Assembly (NCBI GenBank): GCA_004519485.1
Contig: CP038117.1
Coordinates: 558,001-622,000 of the forward strand
Length of the DNA: 64,000 bases
Direction: 5' to 3'
Source: Nannochloropsis oceanica
Taxonomy: Eukaryota > Sar > Eustigmatophyceae > Eustigmatales > Monodopsidaceae
Every line of letters starts with the position of its first letter. Position 1 is the first letter of the stretch. This document shows positions 1 to 14,000 of the stretch, piece after piece. A program made the position numbers and the translations under genes. The notes under the pieces are model-generated. The model was not told where the DNA came from, made no database searches, and saw only the letters and a list, made by a program, of their open reading frames with translations.

Positions 1-2090
1 TGCTGCCCCGAACACAGTTCTGCGTCCGTGACTACCTGACCCGTCACATTCGTCACCACCGGGATCGAGGGCGACCCCACCTTGATCTTCTCCACCACCC
101 CTGCCAGCTCAGAGGCGGCCGGCGCCATCAGGGGCGAGTGAAAGGCGTGAGAAACTGTCAGCGCCTTACCCACTAGATTCAAGTTCCCCAGCAGCAACTC
201 AACCGAAGCTTTAGGACCGGACACCACCAGACTCTTCGGCCCGTTGATGGCGGCGATCGACACATTCTCCAGGCCCGCCGTCTCCTGTATTGCCTTCAAC
301 ACAACCTCCTCGCTCGCCCGCACTGCCATCATGCAGCCATCTTGCTTTGGCAACGACTGCATCAGTCGCGCGCGCTCCACAATCAACGCCAACCCGTCTT
401 CCAGGCTCAAAGCCCCCGAAACGCACACTGCGACGTACTCCCCGGCACTGTGACCCAGCAACGCATCTGGCATCACGCCCTTGGACTTCCACAGCATCGC
501 CAACGAGTACTCCAAAGCAAACAACGCCGGCTGCGAGTACATCGTCTCGTTGATCAGCGACACATCATCCGAGGCACCAGGAAAAATAATGGACAGCAGC
601 GACCTGTCCCACAGGCCCGACAAAATGCCATCGCATTGAGTTATTGCGGCCTTGAACACCACCTCCGTATCATACAACCCCTTGCCCATGCCCACGTACT
701 GCGAGCCTTGCCCAGTGAACAGGAAGGCCACCTTTTTACTTTGCGGCTCTGAAGTCCCAAGAGCAACGCCGAGCGACAAGCCTTCTCTCGACCACGGGGC
801 CGCCTCCTCCACAACCACGTGCGCGTTCGTGCCGCCAAAGCCGAACGAGCTCAGCCCCGCCACGATGCGACCCGAGACTCCCGTCCACTTACCCAAAGCT
901 GTACGCTCCTGTGGAAAGATCAGCGGGAAGCCCTCCACGTTGATGTGCGGATTCAACTTCTTCAGGTGCAGATTCGGCGGTGCCTCCCGGTGCAGCAGCA
1001 CTAGGATCGTCTTGAGCAACCCCGCTATGCCAGCGCCCGCCTCCAAGTGGCCAATGTTGGTTTTCACCGCACCCAAGACCAGCGGTCGGTCCTCCTTTCG
1101 CCCCGACCCGTACACAGCTTTCAAGGCACCGACTTCGATCGGATCCCCGAGCGACGTGCCCGTCCCGTGAGCCTCCACGTACTCCACGTCCAGCGGCGAT
1201 ACCTGCGCTTCTTGTAGAGCCGTGCTTATCACCTCCTCCTGCGACGGCCCGTTAGGTGCCGTCAGACTCGCGCTGCGGCCGTCTTGGTTCACCGCGCTTC
1301 CCTTCACCACTGCCAGCACGCGGTTTTGTGCCGCCGTCGCATCCGACAGACGCTTCAGCACCATCGCACCACAACCCTCACCACGCACGTAGCCGTTCGC
1401 TGACTCATCAAAAGTCTTGCATCTGGCATCCCCACATAACATACGGGCCTTGCAGCAGGCGAAGAAGGATGCAGGACTGAGCATCAGGTTCACGCCGGCC
1501 ACCACCGCCATATCGCAGCGATGTCTTTGAAGACTCTGCAGGGATGCATCCAATGCTACCAAAGATGACGAGCAGGCAGTGTCAATACTCATGCTTGGAC
1601 CCTTCAAGCCAAGCGAGTACGAGACGCGGTTTGCCGCAATCGAAAGAGATGTCCCTGTTCCGGAATATGGTCCTGCCTTAAGCTCCATCACTTTGGTCCA
1701 GTCATTTGAGCCAATGCCAACAAATACCCCAGTCATGCTCTGAAGCAACGCTCCCTTGGTAAGTCCCGCTCGAGCAAATGACTCAAATGTCACCTCTAGC
1801 AACAACCGCTGCTGCGGATCCATGCTCATGACCTCGGGAGCCGTGATGCCGAAGAAAGCCGCGTCAAACAGCTCCACATCGTTAATGAAGCCTCCGTGCC
1901 GCACATAGCTTTTGTTCTCCGCGTCCGGGTTCGAATCATAAATCTCGTCCACGTCCCATCGACTTGCTGGTACTTCCACAATGCCGTCCCGACCCTCCAA
2001 GAGCATCTCCCAGAACGCCGCAGGGCTATCGCTACCGCCCGGTAGTCGACAAGCCATGCCGACCACCGCCAGCCCTTCAGAAGACGCCCC
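1..2090 (-). other. PKS module 6: KS-AT, cut by window edge
   Basis: KS6 (2090-810) and the first part of AT6 (750-1) repeat KS4-AT4 at an offset of 9,339 bp with very few differences apart from a private patch at about 1639-1721. Because the copy is still perfect at position 1, module 6 probably continues as AT-DH-ER-KR-ACP like module 4; that continuation is inferred, not seen. Confidence 0.85.
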
Positions 2091-5000
2091 CTCCGACAAG
2101 AACACTCGCTGTATTCCACCTCGTCCACCTTGTGACGGCATGATCTCCTCCAGCAGGTACGCCGCCACTCCGTTCACCGTCGGGTAGTCCAAAAACAGGG
2201 TCGCCGACAGCTGCATCCCGCTCAATCGAGACGACAGCGTATTCCGCAGCTCCACCTGAGCCAGTGAGTCCAGCCCCGACTCCATCAACGGCGCGTCTCC
2301 GTCCAACTCGCCGTTACCAGACACCTCCTTGGCTGTCTCCAGCACCAGGTTGCGAAGGTACTCGACTCGACCCGTAGCCGGGATAGAGCGCAATAACTCC
2401 GCTGCACCCATTGCACCCGACGAGGCACCGCCCGCCGACACATCCGACCGCGCAACACGCGAGAAGAACGGAGGCAAGCGTCCGCCTGACCGGGCCGCGA
2501 ATTTCGACCAAGACACCGGCAACACCGCCGCTTGGCCAATCCCGCCCTCCTGTGACATGAGGCTGCTCAGCGCAGACACGCCCATCTCATTCGTGATGCC
2601 ACTTATGCCCTGCCCTTCCAAACGCTTCACTGTGTCCTTCTCCGTTGCCATGCCCGCCGACGCCCACGGGCCCCACTGTACGCTCAAAGCCGGCAGACCC
2701 CGTCCACGACGGAAGTGCGCCAGCCCGTCCAGTGCAGCGTTCGCAGACGCGTAGTTCGACTGACCAGGCGATCCCATCAGCGACGAGATGGACGAGAACA
2801 ACACAAAAAAGTCCAACGACACGTCCAGCTCCTCAGCCAATGCATGCAAGTGCCATGCCCCGTCCACCTTGGACGAGAACACACGCTCAAACTTCTCCAC
2901 CGTCTGATTCTCCACCGTTGCATCATCCAGCACGCCAGCAGAGTGGATCACCCCGCGCACCGGTGGCAGCATCTGACCCACGGTCTTGAACATCTGGCGA
3001 ACGGACTCCCGCTTCGACACGTCGCATTTTAGCACCTCCACACGGGCCTTGGACCTGCGCAGCTTTTCTACCGCAGCCTCAGCCGCCGCACCCGACGCCC
3101 CGCTGCGCGACAGCAACACCACATTCTCGGCGCCCTCCTCGATCAAACGCTCGGCAAAGACCATACCCAGCGCACCCAGCCCGCCCGTAATCACGTACGT
3201 AGCTTCAGGGACCACGCCCATACTGCCCGGGGCAGAAATCGAAGCCTTGCTCGCCACCAAGCGTGGCACATACAGCCGGGACCCGCGCACCGCCACCTCC
3301 ACCTCATTGTCCGGTATCGACATGGAGCCGTCCAGCAGGCGGCACACATCGTCCACCATACCCTCGTCGCTGGCTCCCACGTCCACGTGGTGCACACCCA
3401 ACTCGACGTGCTCGATGCCAAGCGTCTTAACAAATCCCGACACCCACGATTGACGCGTGCTTGTTTCCGATGAAATGCTCTCCTTGTCCACGGGCAAAAC
3501 CCCCGCGCTCACAAACCACAACGATGACGGGAGCACCTTGCCTTCGCTTGGGGACAATGCACCCTTCACCAAGGCCAAGCTTCGCTTGATCATCATGTCC
3601 TCCTTGCCCGGCAGTGACACCACCGTCGACCACGTCTCCAACGCAATCAAGGCCGCCAAGTGCACCGGGCTCGTCAGGTCCGCGCGATACAACCGCACAT
3701 TCTCATGCGACGAGTCCATGATCTCCAGGCCCTCGCACGCCCCGTGCTCTACCAGCGTCAGAGACGACAGCACTGCCGCCTTCTCAATCAGCTGTTTGAG
3801 CGAGACCTCAGTTACGCCCAGCACCAGCACGGCCTTGGCCTTCGAGCCAGCCATGCTTGCCACTTCCTCCCAGGTCACCTCAAACAACAACTCATCGGAT
3901 ACCTTCTCCGAAGGGACAGACCAGGGAAAGGACTGCCGATTGAATATCGCCTCCGGTCGCTGCATGATTGCGCCAACTTGTGTCAGCCCATCCTTCTCCA
4001 CAACTTCAGCTTCTTCTACCACCACGTGCGCGTTCGTGCCGCCAAAGCCGAACGAGCTCAGCCCCGCCACGATGCGACCCGAGACTCCCGTCCACTTACC
4101 CAAAGCTGTACGCTCCTGTGGAAAGATCAGCGGGAAGCCCTCCACGTTGATGTGCGGATTCAACTTCTTCAGGTGCAGATTCGGCGGTGCCTCCCGGTGC
4201 AGCAGCACTAGGATCGTCTTGAGCAACCCCGCTATGCCAGCGCCCGCCTCCAAGTGGCCAATGTTGGTTTTCACCGCACCCAAGACCAGCGGTCGGTCCT
4301 CCTTTCGCCCCGACCCGTACACAGCTTTCAAGGCACCGACTTCGATCGGATCCCCGAGCGACGTGCCCGTCCCGTGAGCCTCCACGTACTCCACGTCCAG
4401 CGGCGATACCTGCGCTTCTTGTAGCGCGATGGCGATGACCTGTTGTTGCGACGGCCCGTTAGGTGCCGTTTGACTCGCGCTGCGGCCGTCTTGGTTCACC
4501 GCGCTTCCCTTCACCACTGCCAGCACGCGGTTTTGTGCCGCCGTCGCATCCGACAGACGCTTCAGCACCACCGCGCTGCATCCTTCACCTCTCCCGTAGC
4601 CGTCAGCAGACTCATCAAAGGTCTTGCAACGACCACCAAAAGATAACATCCGGGCCTTACAATGAGTAACGAAAACTGCTGGATGAAGCATAAGGTTGAC
4701 GCCAGCGACAAGAGCCATATCGCATCGCCCGCGCTTCAAGTTTTGCCAAGCAGCATCCAATGCAACAAGTGCAGAAGAACAAGCGGTATCAGTGATAAAG
4801 CTAGGGCCTTTCAACCCCAGCAAGTACGATATACGGTTTGCAGCAAGGGATGCTGCGGCACCCAGGCCTGTGAACGCGGTCACACGATCATCGAGCAGCT
4901 TGACCCAATCATTTGTTGAAATACCCACGAATACCCCTGTAACAGAATTGATTAAAGAAATCATACTGTAACCAGCAGAGACGAATGCCTCAAATCCGAT

Positions 5001-8000
5001 TTCAACTAGATGTCGATGCTGCGGATCCATGCTCGCTGCCTCAATTGCGGAGATGCCGAAGAAAGCCGCGTCAAACAGCTCCACATCGTTAATGAAGCCT
5101 CCGTGCCGCACATAGCTTTTGTTCTCCGCGTCCGGGTTCGGGTCGTAGACCTTGTCCGCGTCCCATCGACTTGCTGGTACTTCCACAATGCCGTCCCGAC
5201 CCTCCAAGAGCATCTCCCAGAACGCCGCAGGGCTATCGCTACCGCCCGGTAGTCGACAAGCCATGCCGACCACCGCCAGCCCTTCAGAAGACGCCCCCTC
5301 CGACAAGAACACTCGCTGTATTCCACCTCGTCCACCTTGTGACGGCATGATCTCCTCCAGCAGGTACGCCGCCACTCCGTTCACCGTCGGGTAGTCCAAA
5401 AACAGGGTCGCCGACAGCTGCATCCCGCTCAATCGAGACGACAGCGTATTCCGCAGCTCCACCTGAGCCAGTGAGTCCAGCCCCGACTCCATCAACGGCG
5501 CGTCTCCGTCCAACTCGCCGTTACCAGACACCTCCTTGGCTGTCTCCAGCACCAGGTTGCGAAGGTACTCGACTCGACCCGTAGCCGGGATAGAGCGCAA
5601 TAACTCCGCTGCACCCATTGCACCCGACGAGGCACCGCCCGCCGACACATCCGACCGCGCAACACGCGAGAAGAACGGAGGCAAGCGTCCGCCTGACCGG
5701 GCCGCGAATTTCGACCAAGACACCGGCAACACCGCCGCTTGGCCAATCCCGCCCTCCTGTGACATGAGGCTGCTCAGCGCAGACACGCCCATCTCATTCG
5801 TGATGCCACTTATGCCCTGCCCTTCCAAACGCTTCACTGTGTCCTTCTCCGTTGCCATGCCCGCCGACGCCCACGGGCCCCACTGTACGCTCAAAGCCGG
5901 CAGACCCCGTCCACGACGGAAGTGCGCCAGCCCGTCCAATGCAGCGTTCGCAGACGCGTAGTTCGACTGACCAGGCGATCCCATCAGCGACGAGATGGAC
6001 GAGAACAACACAAAAAAGTCCAACGACACGTCCAGCTCCTCAGCCAATGCATGCAAGTGCCATGCCCCGTCCACCTTGGACGAGAACACACGCTCAAACT
6101 TCTCCACCGTCTGATTCTCCACCGTTGCATCATCCAGCACGCCAGCAGAGTGGATCACCCCGCGCACCGGTGGCAGCATCTGACCCACGGTCTTGAACAT
6201 CTGGCGAACGGACTCCCGCTTCGACACGTCGCATTTTAGCACCTCCACACGAGCCTTGGACCTGCGCAGCTTTTCTACCGCAGCCTCAGCCGCCGCACCC
6301 GACGCCCCGCTGCGCGACAGCAACACCACATTCTCGGCGCCCTCCTCGATCAAACGCTCGGCAAAGACCATACCCAGCGCACCCAGCCCGCCCGTGATCA
6401 CGTACGTAGCTTCAGGAGCAAGGTGATAGCTACTCGGCAGTGACAAGATCACTTTGCCGATGTGTTGCCCCAGCTGCATGTATCGGAAGGCCTCGATGTA
6501 CTCGTACTCCATATTGAACACACGAGTTGGCGGTGCGTGTAGCAGGCCCTTTTCCGCCTTGTCGCACAAGCTCTTCAGGCATCGCCCATACCAAAACGGA
6601 TCTTGGGTGATCATGTGATCCAATGCAATGGTCTCGTAGTGTACGTCCGCGCGGGCCGCATACATTTGCTCATGAGTCCATATGTCACGCTTGCCGATCT
6701 CCATAAAACGGCCTCGCGGCCCCAGGACCTCCACCGAGTGCTTGATGAAGTCTCCGGAAAGGCTATTCAGTACCACGTCGATCTTCTCACCACCTGGGAG
6801 AAAGCTTTGCATGTCCTTGAAGAACTCGTCCGGATCCCGAGAACTCGTCACATATTGCACGCCCAGAGAACGGAGGTAATCGTGCTTCTCCTTGCGTCCT
6901 GCGGTGGCATAAATGATGGCGCCGACAGACTGTGCATACTGTACGGCGGCAAGCCCAACACCGCCCGTGGCCGCGTGGATCAGTACACGCTCACCGGCGC
7001 GCAACTTCGCAAAGTGGCCCAACGCCACTTCCGTCGTCGAGAAGATGCTTGGTAAGGAGGCTGCATCCTCGAAAGACAGGTTCTTCGGCTTGAGCTCCAC
7101 CAGGGCTGCTACCACCGCCACGTAAGTACGCAGGCAGCCTGGCATCATGCCGTACACATTGTCGCCTACCTTGACGTGCTCCACGTTTGCGCCCACAGCC
7201 ACCACCGTACCCGCGCAGTCGGACCCTGGTTGGCCGGGGTCTCCAGGGTAAAGTCCCATGACGTTCAAGACATCGCGGAAGTTCAACCCCACCGCCCGAA
7301 CCCGAACTAGTACCTCACCCTCCCGCACGCTGTTGCCACCGCGCCCTGGGTCCGTCATCGGCTGAATGTTCAGGTTGCTGATAGCGCCCCGCTCCGACAA
7401 ATCAACCTCGATTGAGCCCCGGAAAAGGGCACCACTGCGCATCAGTCGAGGCACGTGCACCTCATCCCCCCGCAAGCACATCTCCACCTCCATTGCTGGT
7501 ACCTTGATTCGACCGGTGACAAGGCGAGCTAGCTGTTGAGAAACACCTGCCTCCGATCCAGCCTCAGCATCTAGATCTACGTGCACTAGGCCAAGCTCTG
7601 AATGCTCCACCTTCACGCTCTTTGCGTAACCGGACACCCAAGACTGCCAGTTGCACTCAACCTTGTGGCAGCCGTTCCCCGCCGCTTGCGCCCCTTGCGT
7701 CAAGAGCCACAGGTTTACAGGCCGAGATTTCTCCTCCATACTTAAGACAGCGTGGGTCAAGGCCAGTACGCACGCAAACATCTCCGACCGACCCGCACTT
7801 TCCTCCAACAACAGGCCGCCATACATCACACCGCTCCATTCTCCGCTTGAGATGAGTGCTTTCACATGCGCAGGATCTGTCAAGTCGGCTGCCGTGCCTG
7901 CCTTCTTGGCCCCCTTATGGTGCCTCACAAATGACACGTCCTCAATGGCATCCATTTCTTCTAAGAGGCCACGCACGAGAGACACGAGAGGCTCCGAAAG

Positions 8001-11000
8001 ACCCAATACCAGCCATTTACCTATCCCTGTGCTTGCTGTCTTGCTGATGGCAGAAGAGGGAATATCGACCTGCGCAGGGCTCCATTGTACTTCGTACAGA
8101 CATTGAGCTGCGGACCGGTGCCGCGATGCTGATCGGGACATCCGGCGACAGGTCACTTCTTGAAGAGAAACAATCACCTCCCCATGCTCGTCCGTCAGCT
8201 CTACTTCACAAGTAATGACTTTCTTGTCGTGGCCCGTCACACGTGCGTGAGCCCACATGCGGTTTGTCATCGCCTTGTGCACGACCATCTGTCGCACCGA
8301 ATACGGCAAGTAAGGGTCATTTTGAGACGTCCCATTTGACGCGCCGCCGCTTGTGGCCACCGCCACTAGCTGCAAGGCGCCGTCTAGAACAGCAGGATGG
8401 ACGTAGAACTTCGATTCCCAGCCCTCTGATTCGGGTGCCACTTGTAGCTCCCCCAGTGCTTCCTTGTCGCCGCGGTAGGCCCGCTGAATGGTGCGGAACC
8501 TTGGGCCAAACTCCAGACCTAAGTCCCGCAAAATCTCGTACATCTTCAAAGCGTCGACCTCATCAGGGCAGCGTGCTCGCACGTCCGCAACTGTATCGCC
8601 CACCACAGGCTTATCAAATGTGTGCTGGAGTTCTAGCTGGCCCCTGCCGTTCACAACCACCGCTTCATGCTCCTCTCCGACAGTCTTCTGCATCTCATAG
8701 GTGCCGTCCGGGAAAACCACGCACTGCAGGTGTGCCTCCTCCTCCTCACCATCGACTACCAATGGGGCTTCAAACAACACGTCCCGTACTATCAGAACAT
8801 CATCCTCGGTACACTTGCGTCGCCGTTGCTGCATGTCACGTGCAGCGGCCGCTGCAGCCTCCAGGTATGCTGCCCCGGGAACAATTACTTGACCGGAGAC
8901 CTGGTGGTCCTTCAGCAACCCGTACAGCTTGCCCGCCAACTTGGTGCGGTATATCACTACACCATCAGCCGTCGTCGACTTCATCTGCAGCAATGGGTGT
9001 CTCACCTCGTGCCACGGAAACAGCTGACGCTTGTAGAGCGAGAAGGGACTGAGGATGTCTCTCCAGCCCGCTGCAGCCACAGCGGAGGAGTCCACAGCCA
9101 CACCATCCGCACACTCCACCTTTTCCGACAACTCCGCCGCCGTCTTGGCGAAGACGCTCTCGTCCTTTCGGTCGAGCGACGCCAGCCAGACAAAGTCCCG
9201 GGCACCCGTGAGGCATTGCCTGCCCATCTTGATCAGGGTCGGCTCAGGCCCCACCTCAACGAACACTTCGCAACCCAGCCCGCGCAACGTGCCCATACCA
9301 TCAGCAAATCTTACCCCGCCGACAAGATGCTGAGCCCAGTGCTGCCCCGAACACAGTTCTGCGTCCGTGACTACCTGACCCGTCACATTCGTCACCACCG
9401 GGATCGAGGGCGACCCCACCTTGATCTTCTCCACCACCCCTGCCAGCTCAGAGGCGGCCGGCGCCATCAGGGGCGAGTGAAAGGCGTGAGAAACTGTCAG
9501 CGCCTTACCCACTAGATTCAAGTTCCCCAGCAGCAACTCAACCGAAGCTTTAGGACCGGACACCACCAGACTCTTCGGCCCGTTGATGGCGGCGATCGAC
9601 ACATTCTCCAGGCCCGCCGTCTCCTGTATTGCCTTCAACACAACCTCCTCGCTCGCCCGCACTGCCATCATGCAGCCATCTTGCTTTGGCAACGACTGCA
9701 TCAGTCGCGCGCGCTCCACAATCAACGCCAACCCGTCTTCCAGGCTCAAAGCCCCCGAAACGCACACTGCGACGTACTCCCCGGCACTGTGACCCAGCAA
9801 CGCATCTGGCATCACGCCCTTGGACTTCCACAGCATCGCCAACGAGTACTCCAAAGCAAACAACGCCGGCTGCGAGTACATCGTCTCGTTGATCAGCGAC
9901 ACATCATCCGAGGCACCAGGAAAAATAATGGACAGCAGCGACCTGTCCCACAGGCCCGACAAAATGCCATCGCATTGAGTTATTGCGGCCTTGAACACCA
10001 CCTCCGTATCATACAACCCCTTGCCCATGCCCACGTACTGCGAGCCTTGCCCAGTGAACAGGAAGGCCACCTTTTTACTTTGCGGCTCTGAAGTCCCAAG
10101 AGCAACGCCGAGCGACAAGCCTTCTCTCGACCACGGGGCCGCCTCCTCCACAACCACGTGCGCGTTCGTGCCGCCAAAGCCGAACGAGCTCAGCCCCGCC
10201 ACGATGCGACCCGAGACTCCCGTCCACTTACCCAAAGCTGTACGCTCCTGTGGAAAGATCAGCGGGAAGCCCTCCACGTTGATGTGCGGATTCAACTTCT
10301 TCAGGTGCAGATTCGGCGGTGCCTCCCGGTGCAGCAGCACTAGGATCGTCTTGAGCAACCCCGCTATGCCAGCGCCCGCCTCCAAGTGGCCAATGTTGGT
10401 TTTCACCGCACCCAAGACCAGCGGTCGGTCCTCCTTTCGCCCCGACCCGTACACAGCTTTCAAGGCACCGACTTCGATCGGATCCCCGAGCGACGTGCCC
10501 GTCCCGTGAGCCTCCACGTACTCCACGTCCAGCGGCGATACCTGCGCTTCTTGTAGAGCCGTGCTTATCACCTCCTCCTGCGACGGCCCGTTAGGTGCCG
10601 TCAGACTCGCGCTGCGGCCGTCTTGGTTCACCGCGCTTCCCTTCACCACTGCCAGCACGCGGTTTTGTGCCGCCGTCGCATCCGACAGACGCTTCAGCAC
10701 CACCGCACCACAACCCTCACCACGCACGTAGCCGTTCGCTGACTCATCAAAAGTCTTGCATCTGGCATCCCCACACAACATACGGGCCTTGCACAGCGCG
10801 ACGAAGGATGCAGGACTGAGCATCAGGTTCACGCCGGCCACCACCGCCATATCGCAGCGATGTCTTTGAAGACTCTGCAGGGATGCATCCAATGCTACCA
10901 AAGATGACGAGCAGGCAGTGTCAATACTCATGCTTGGACCCTTCAAGCCAAGCGAGTACGAGACGCGATTTGCCGCAATCGACGCAGCAGCGCCTGTGCC

Positions 11001-14000
11001 GGTATATGGTGTGGCTTTGTTGCGTAATACATTCACCCAGTCTGTGGAGCCAATGCCAACAAATACCCCAGTCATGCTCTGAAGCAACGCTCCCTTGGTA
11101 AGTCCCGCTCGAGCAAATGACTCAAATGTCACCTCTAGCAACAGCCGCTGCTGCGGATCCATGCTCATGACCTCGGGAGCCGTGATGCCGAAGAAAGCCG
11201 CGTCAAACAGCTCCACATCGTTAATGAAGCCTCCGTGCCGCACATAGCTTTTGTTCTCCGCGTCCGGGTTCGAATCATAAATCTCGTCCACGTCCCATCG
11301 ACTTGCTGGTACTTCCACAATGCCGTCCCGACCCTCCAAGAGCATCTCCCAGAACGCCGCAGGGCTATCGCTACCGCCCGGTAGTCGACAAGCCATGCCG
11401 ACCACCGCCAGCCCTTCAGAAGACGCCCCCTCCGACAAGAACACTCGCTGTATTCCACCTCGTCCACCTTGTGACGGCATGATCTCCTCCAGCAGGTACG
11501 CCGCCACTCCGTTCACCGTCGGGTAGTCCAAAAACAGGGTCGCCGACAGCTGCATCCCGCTCAATCGAGACGACAGCGTATTCCGCAGCTCCACCTGAGC
11601 CAGTGAGTCCAGCCCCGACTCCATCAACGGCGCGTCTCCGTCCAACTCGCCGTTACCAGACACCTCCTTGGCTGTCTCCAGCACCAGGTTGCGAAGGTAC
11701 TCGACTCGACCCGTAGCCGGGATAGAGCGCAATAACTCCGCTGCACCCATTGCACCCGACGAGGCACCGCCCGCCGACACATCCGACCGCGCAACACGCG
11801 AGAAGAACGGAGGCAAGCGTCCGCCTGACCGGGCCGCGAATTTCGACCAAGACACCGGCAACACCGCCGCTTGGCCAATCCCGCCCTCCTGTGACATGAG
11901 GCTGCTCAGCGCAGACACGCCCATCTCATTCGTGATGCCACTTATGCCCTGCCCTTCCAAACGCTTCACTGTGTCCTTCTCCGTTGCCATGCCCGCCGAC
12001 GCCCACGGGCCCCACTGTACGCTCAAAGCCGGCAGACCCCGTCCACGACGGAAGTGCGCCAGCCCGTCCAATGCAGCGTTCGCAGACGCGTAGTTCGACT
12101 GACCAGGCGATCCCATCAGCGACGAGATGGACGAGAACAACACAAAAAAGTCCAACGACACGTCCAGCTCCTCAGCCAATGCATGCAAGTGCCATGCCCC
12201 GTCCACCTTGGACGAGAACACACGCTCAAACTTCTCCACCGTCTGATTCTCCACCGTTGCATCATCCAGCACGCCAGCAGAGTGGATCACCCCGCGCACC
12301 GGTGGCAGCATCTGACCCACGGTCTTGAACATCTGGCGAACGGACTCCCGCTTCGACACGTCGCATTTTAGCACCTCCACACGGGCCTTGGACCTGCGCA
12401 GCTTTTCTACCGCAGCCTCAGCCGCCGCACCCGACGCCCCGCTGCGCGACAGCAACACCACATTCTCGGCGCCCTCCTCGATCAAACGCTCGGCAAAGAC
12501 CATACCCAGCGCACCCAGCCCGCCCGTAATCACGTACGTAGCTTCAGGGACCACGCCCATACTGCCCGGGGCAGAAATCGAAGCCTTGCTCGCCATCAAG
12601 CGTGGCACATACAGCCGGGACCCGCGCACCGCCACCTCCACCTCATTGTCCGGTATCGACATGGAGCCGTCCAGCAGGCGGCACACATCGTCCACCATAC
12701 CCTCGTCGCTGGCTCCCACGTCCACGTGGTGCACACCCAACTCGACGTGCTCGATGCCAAGCGTCTTAACAAATCCCGACACCCACGATTGACGCGTGCT
12801 TGCTTCCGACGAAATGCTCTCCTTGTCCACGGGCAAAACCCCCGCGCTCACAAACCACAACGATGACGGGAGCACCTTGCCTTCGCTTGGGGACAATGCA
12901 CCCTTCACCAAGGCCAAGCTTCGCTTGATCATCATGTCCTCCTTGCCCGGCAGTGACACCACCGTCGACCACGTCTCCAACGCAATCAAGGCCGCCAAGT
13001 GCACCGGGCTCGTCAGGTCCGCGCGATACAACCGCACATTCTCATGCGACGAGTCCATGATCTCCAGGCCCTCGCACGCCCCGTGCTCTACCAGCGTCAG
13101 AGACGACAGCACCGTCGCCTTCTCAATCAGCTGTTTGAGCGAGACCTCAGTTACGCCCAGCACCAGCACGGCCTTGGCCTTCGAGCCAGCCATGCTTGCC
13201 ACTTCCTCCCAGGTCACCTCAAACAACAACTCATCGGATACCTTCTCCGAAGGGACAGACCAGGGAAAGGACTGCCGATTGAATATCGCCTCCGGTCGCT
13301 GCATGATTGCGCCAACTTGTGTCAGCCCATCCTTCTCCACAACTTCAGCTTCTTCTACCACCACGTGCGCGTTCGTGCCGCCAAAGCCGAACGAGCTCAG
13401 CCCCGCCACGATGCGACCCAAGACTCCCGTCCACTTACCCAAAGCTGTACGCTCCTGTGGAAAGATCAGCGGGAAGCCCTCCACGTTGATGTGCGGATTC
13501 AACTTCTTCAGGTGCAGATTCGGCGGTGCCTCCCGGTGCAGCAGCACTAGGATCGTCTTGAGCAACCCCGCTATGCCAGCGCCCGCCTCCAAGTGGCCAA
13601 TGTTGGTTTTCACCGCACCCAAGACCAGCGGTCGGTCCTCCTTTCGCCCCGACCCGTACACAGCCTTCAAGGCACCGACTTCGATCGGATCCCCGAGCGA
13701 CGTGCCCGTCCCGTGAGCCTCCACGTACTCCACGTCCAGCGGCGATACCTGCGCTTCTTGTAGAGCCGTGCTTATCACCTCCTCCTGCGACGGCCCGTTA
13801 GGTGCCGTCAGACTCGCGCTGCGGCCGTCTTGGTTCACCGCGCTTCCCTTTACCACTGCCAGCACGCGGTTTTGTGCCGCCGTCGCATCCGACAGACGCT
13901 TCAGCACCACCGCACCACAACCCTCACCACGCACGTAGCCGTTCGCTGACTCATCAAACGTCTTGCATCTGGCATCCGCACACAACATGCGAGCTCTACA

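Larger units (their letters stand above)
1..6417 (-). repeat. Long direct repeat, copy A (partner 9340-15756)
   Basis: Positions 1-6417 match 9340-15756 at a constant offset of 9,339 bp (3,113 codons), so the frame is kept. Differences are rare single bases, except in the KS private patches. Identity ends sharply at 6417/15756, between the structural and catalytic halves of the KR, where module 4 carries an ER and module 2 does not. Confidence 0.95.

Noticed and set aside
3457-4377. Plus-strand open frame of 306 codons, repeated near 12.8 and 16.0 kb
   Set aside because: It is the antisense of KS and structural-KR coding. Its repeats follow the PKS repeats, and its translation is Ser/Thr/Pro-rich with no family match.
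8243-9515. Long plus-strand open frames over the DH/AT region
   Set aside because: They mirror the minus-strand PKS codon pattern and show no domain.
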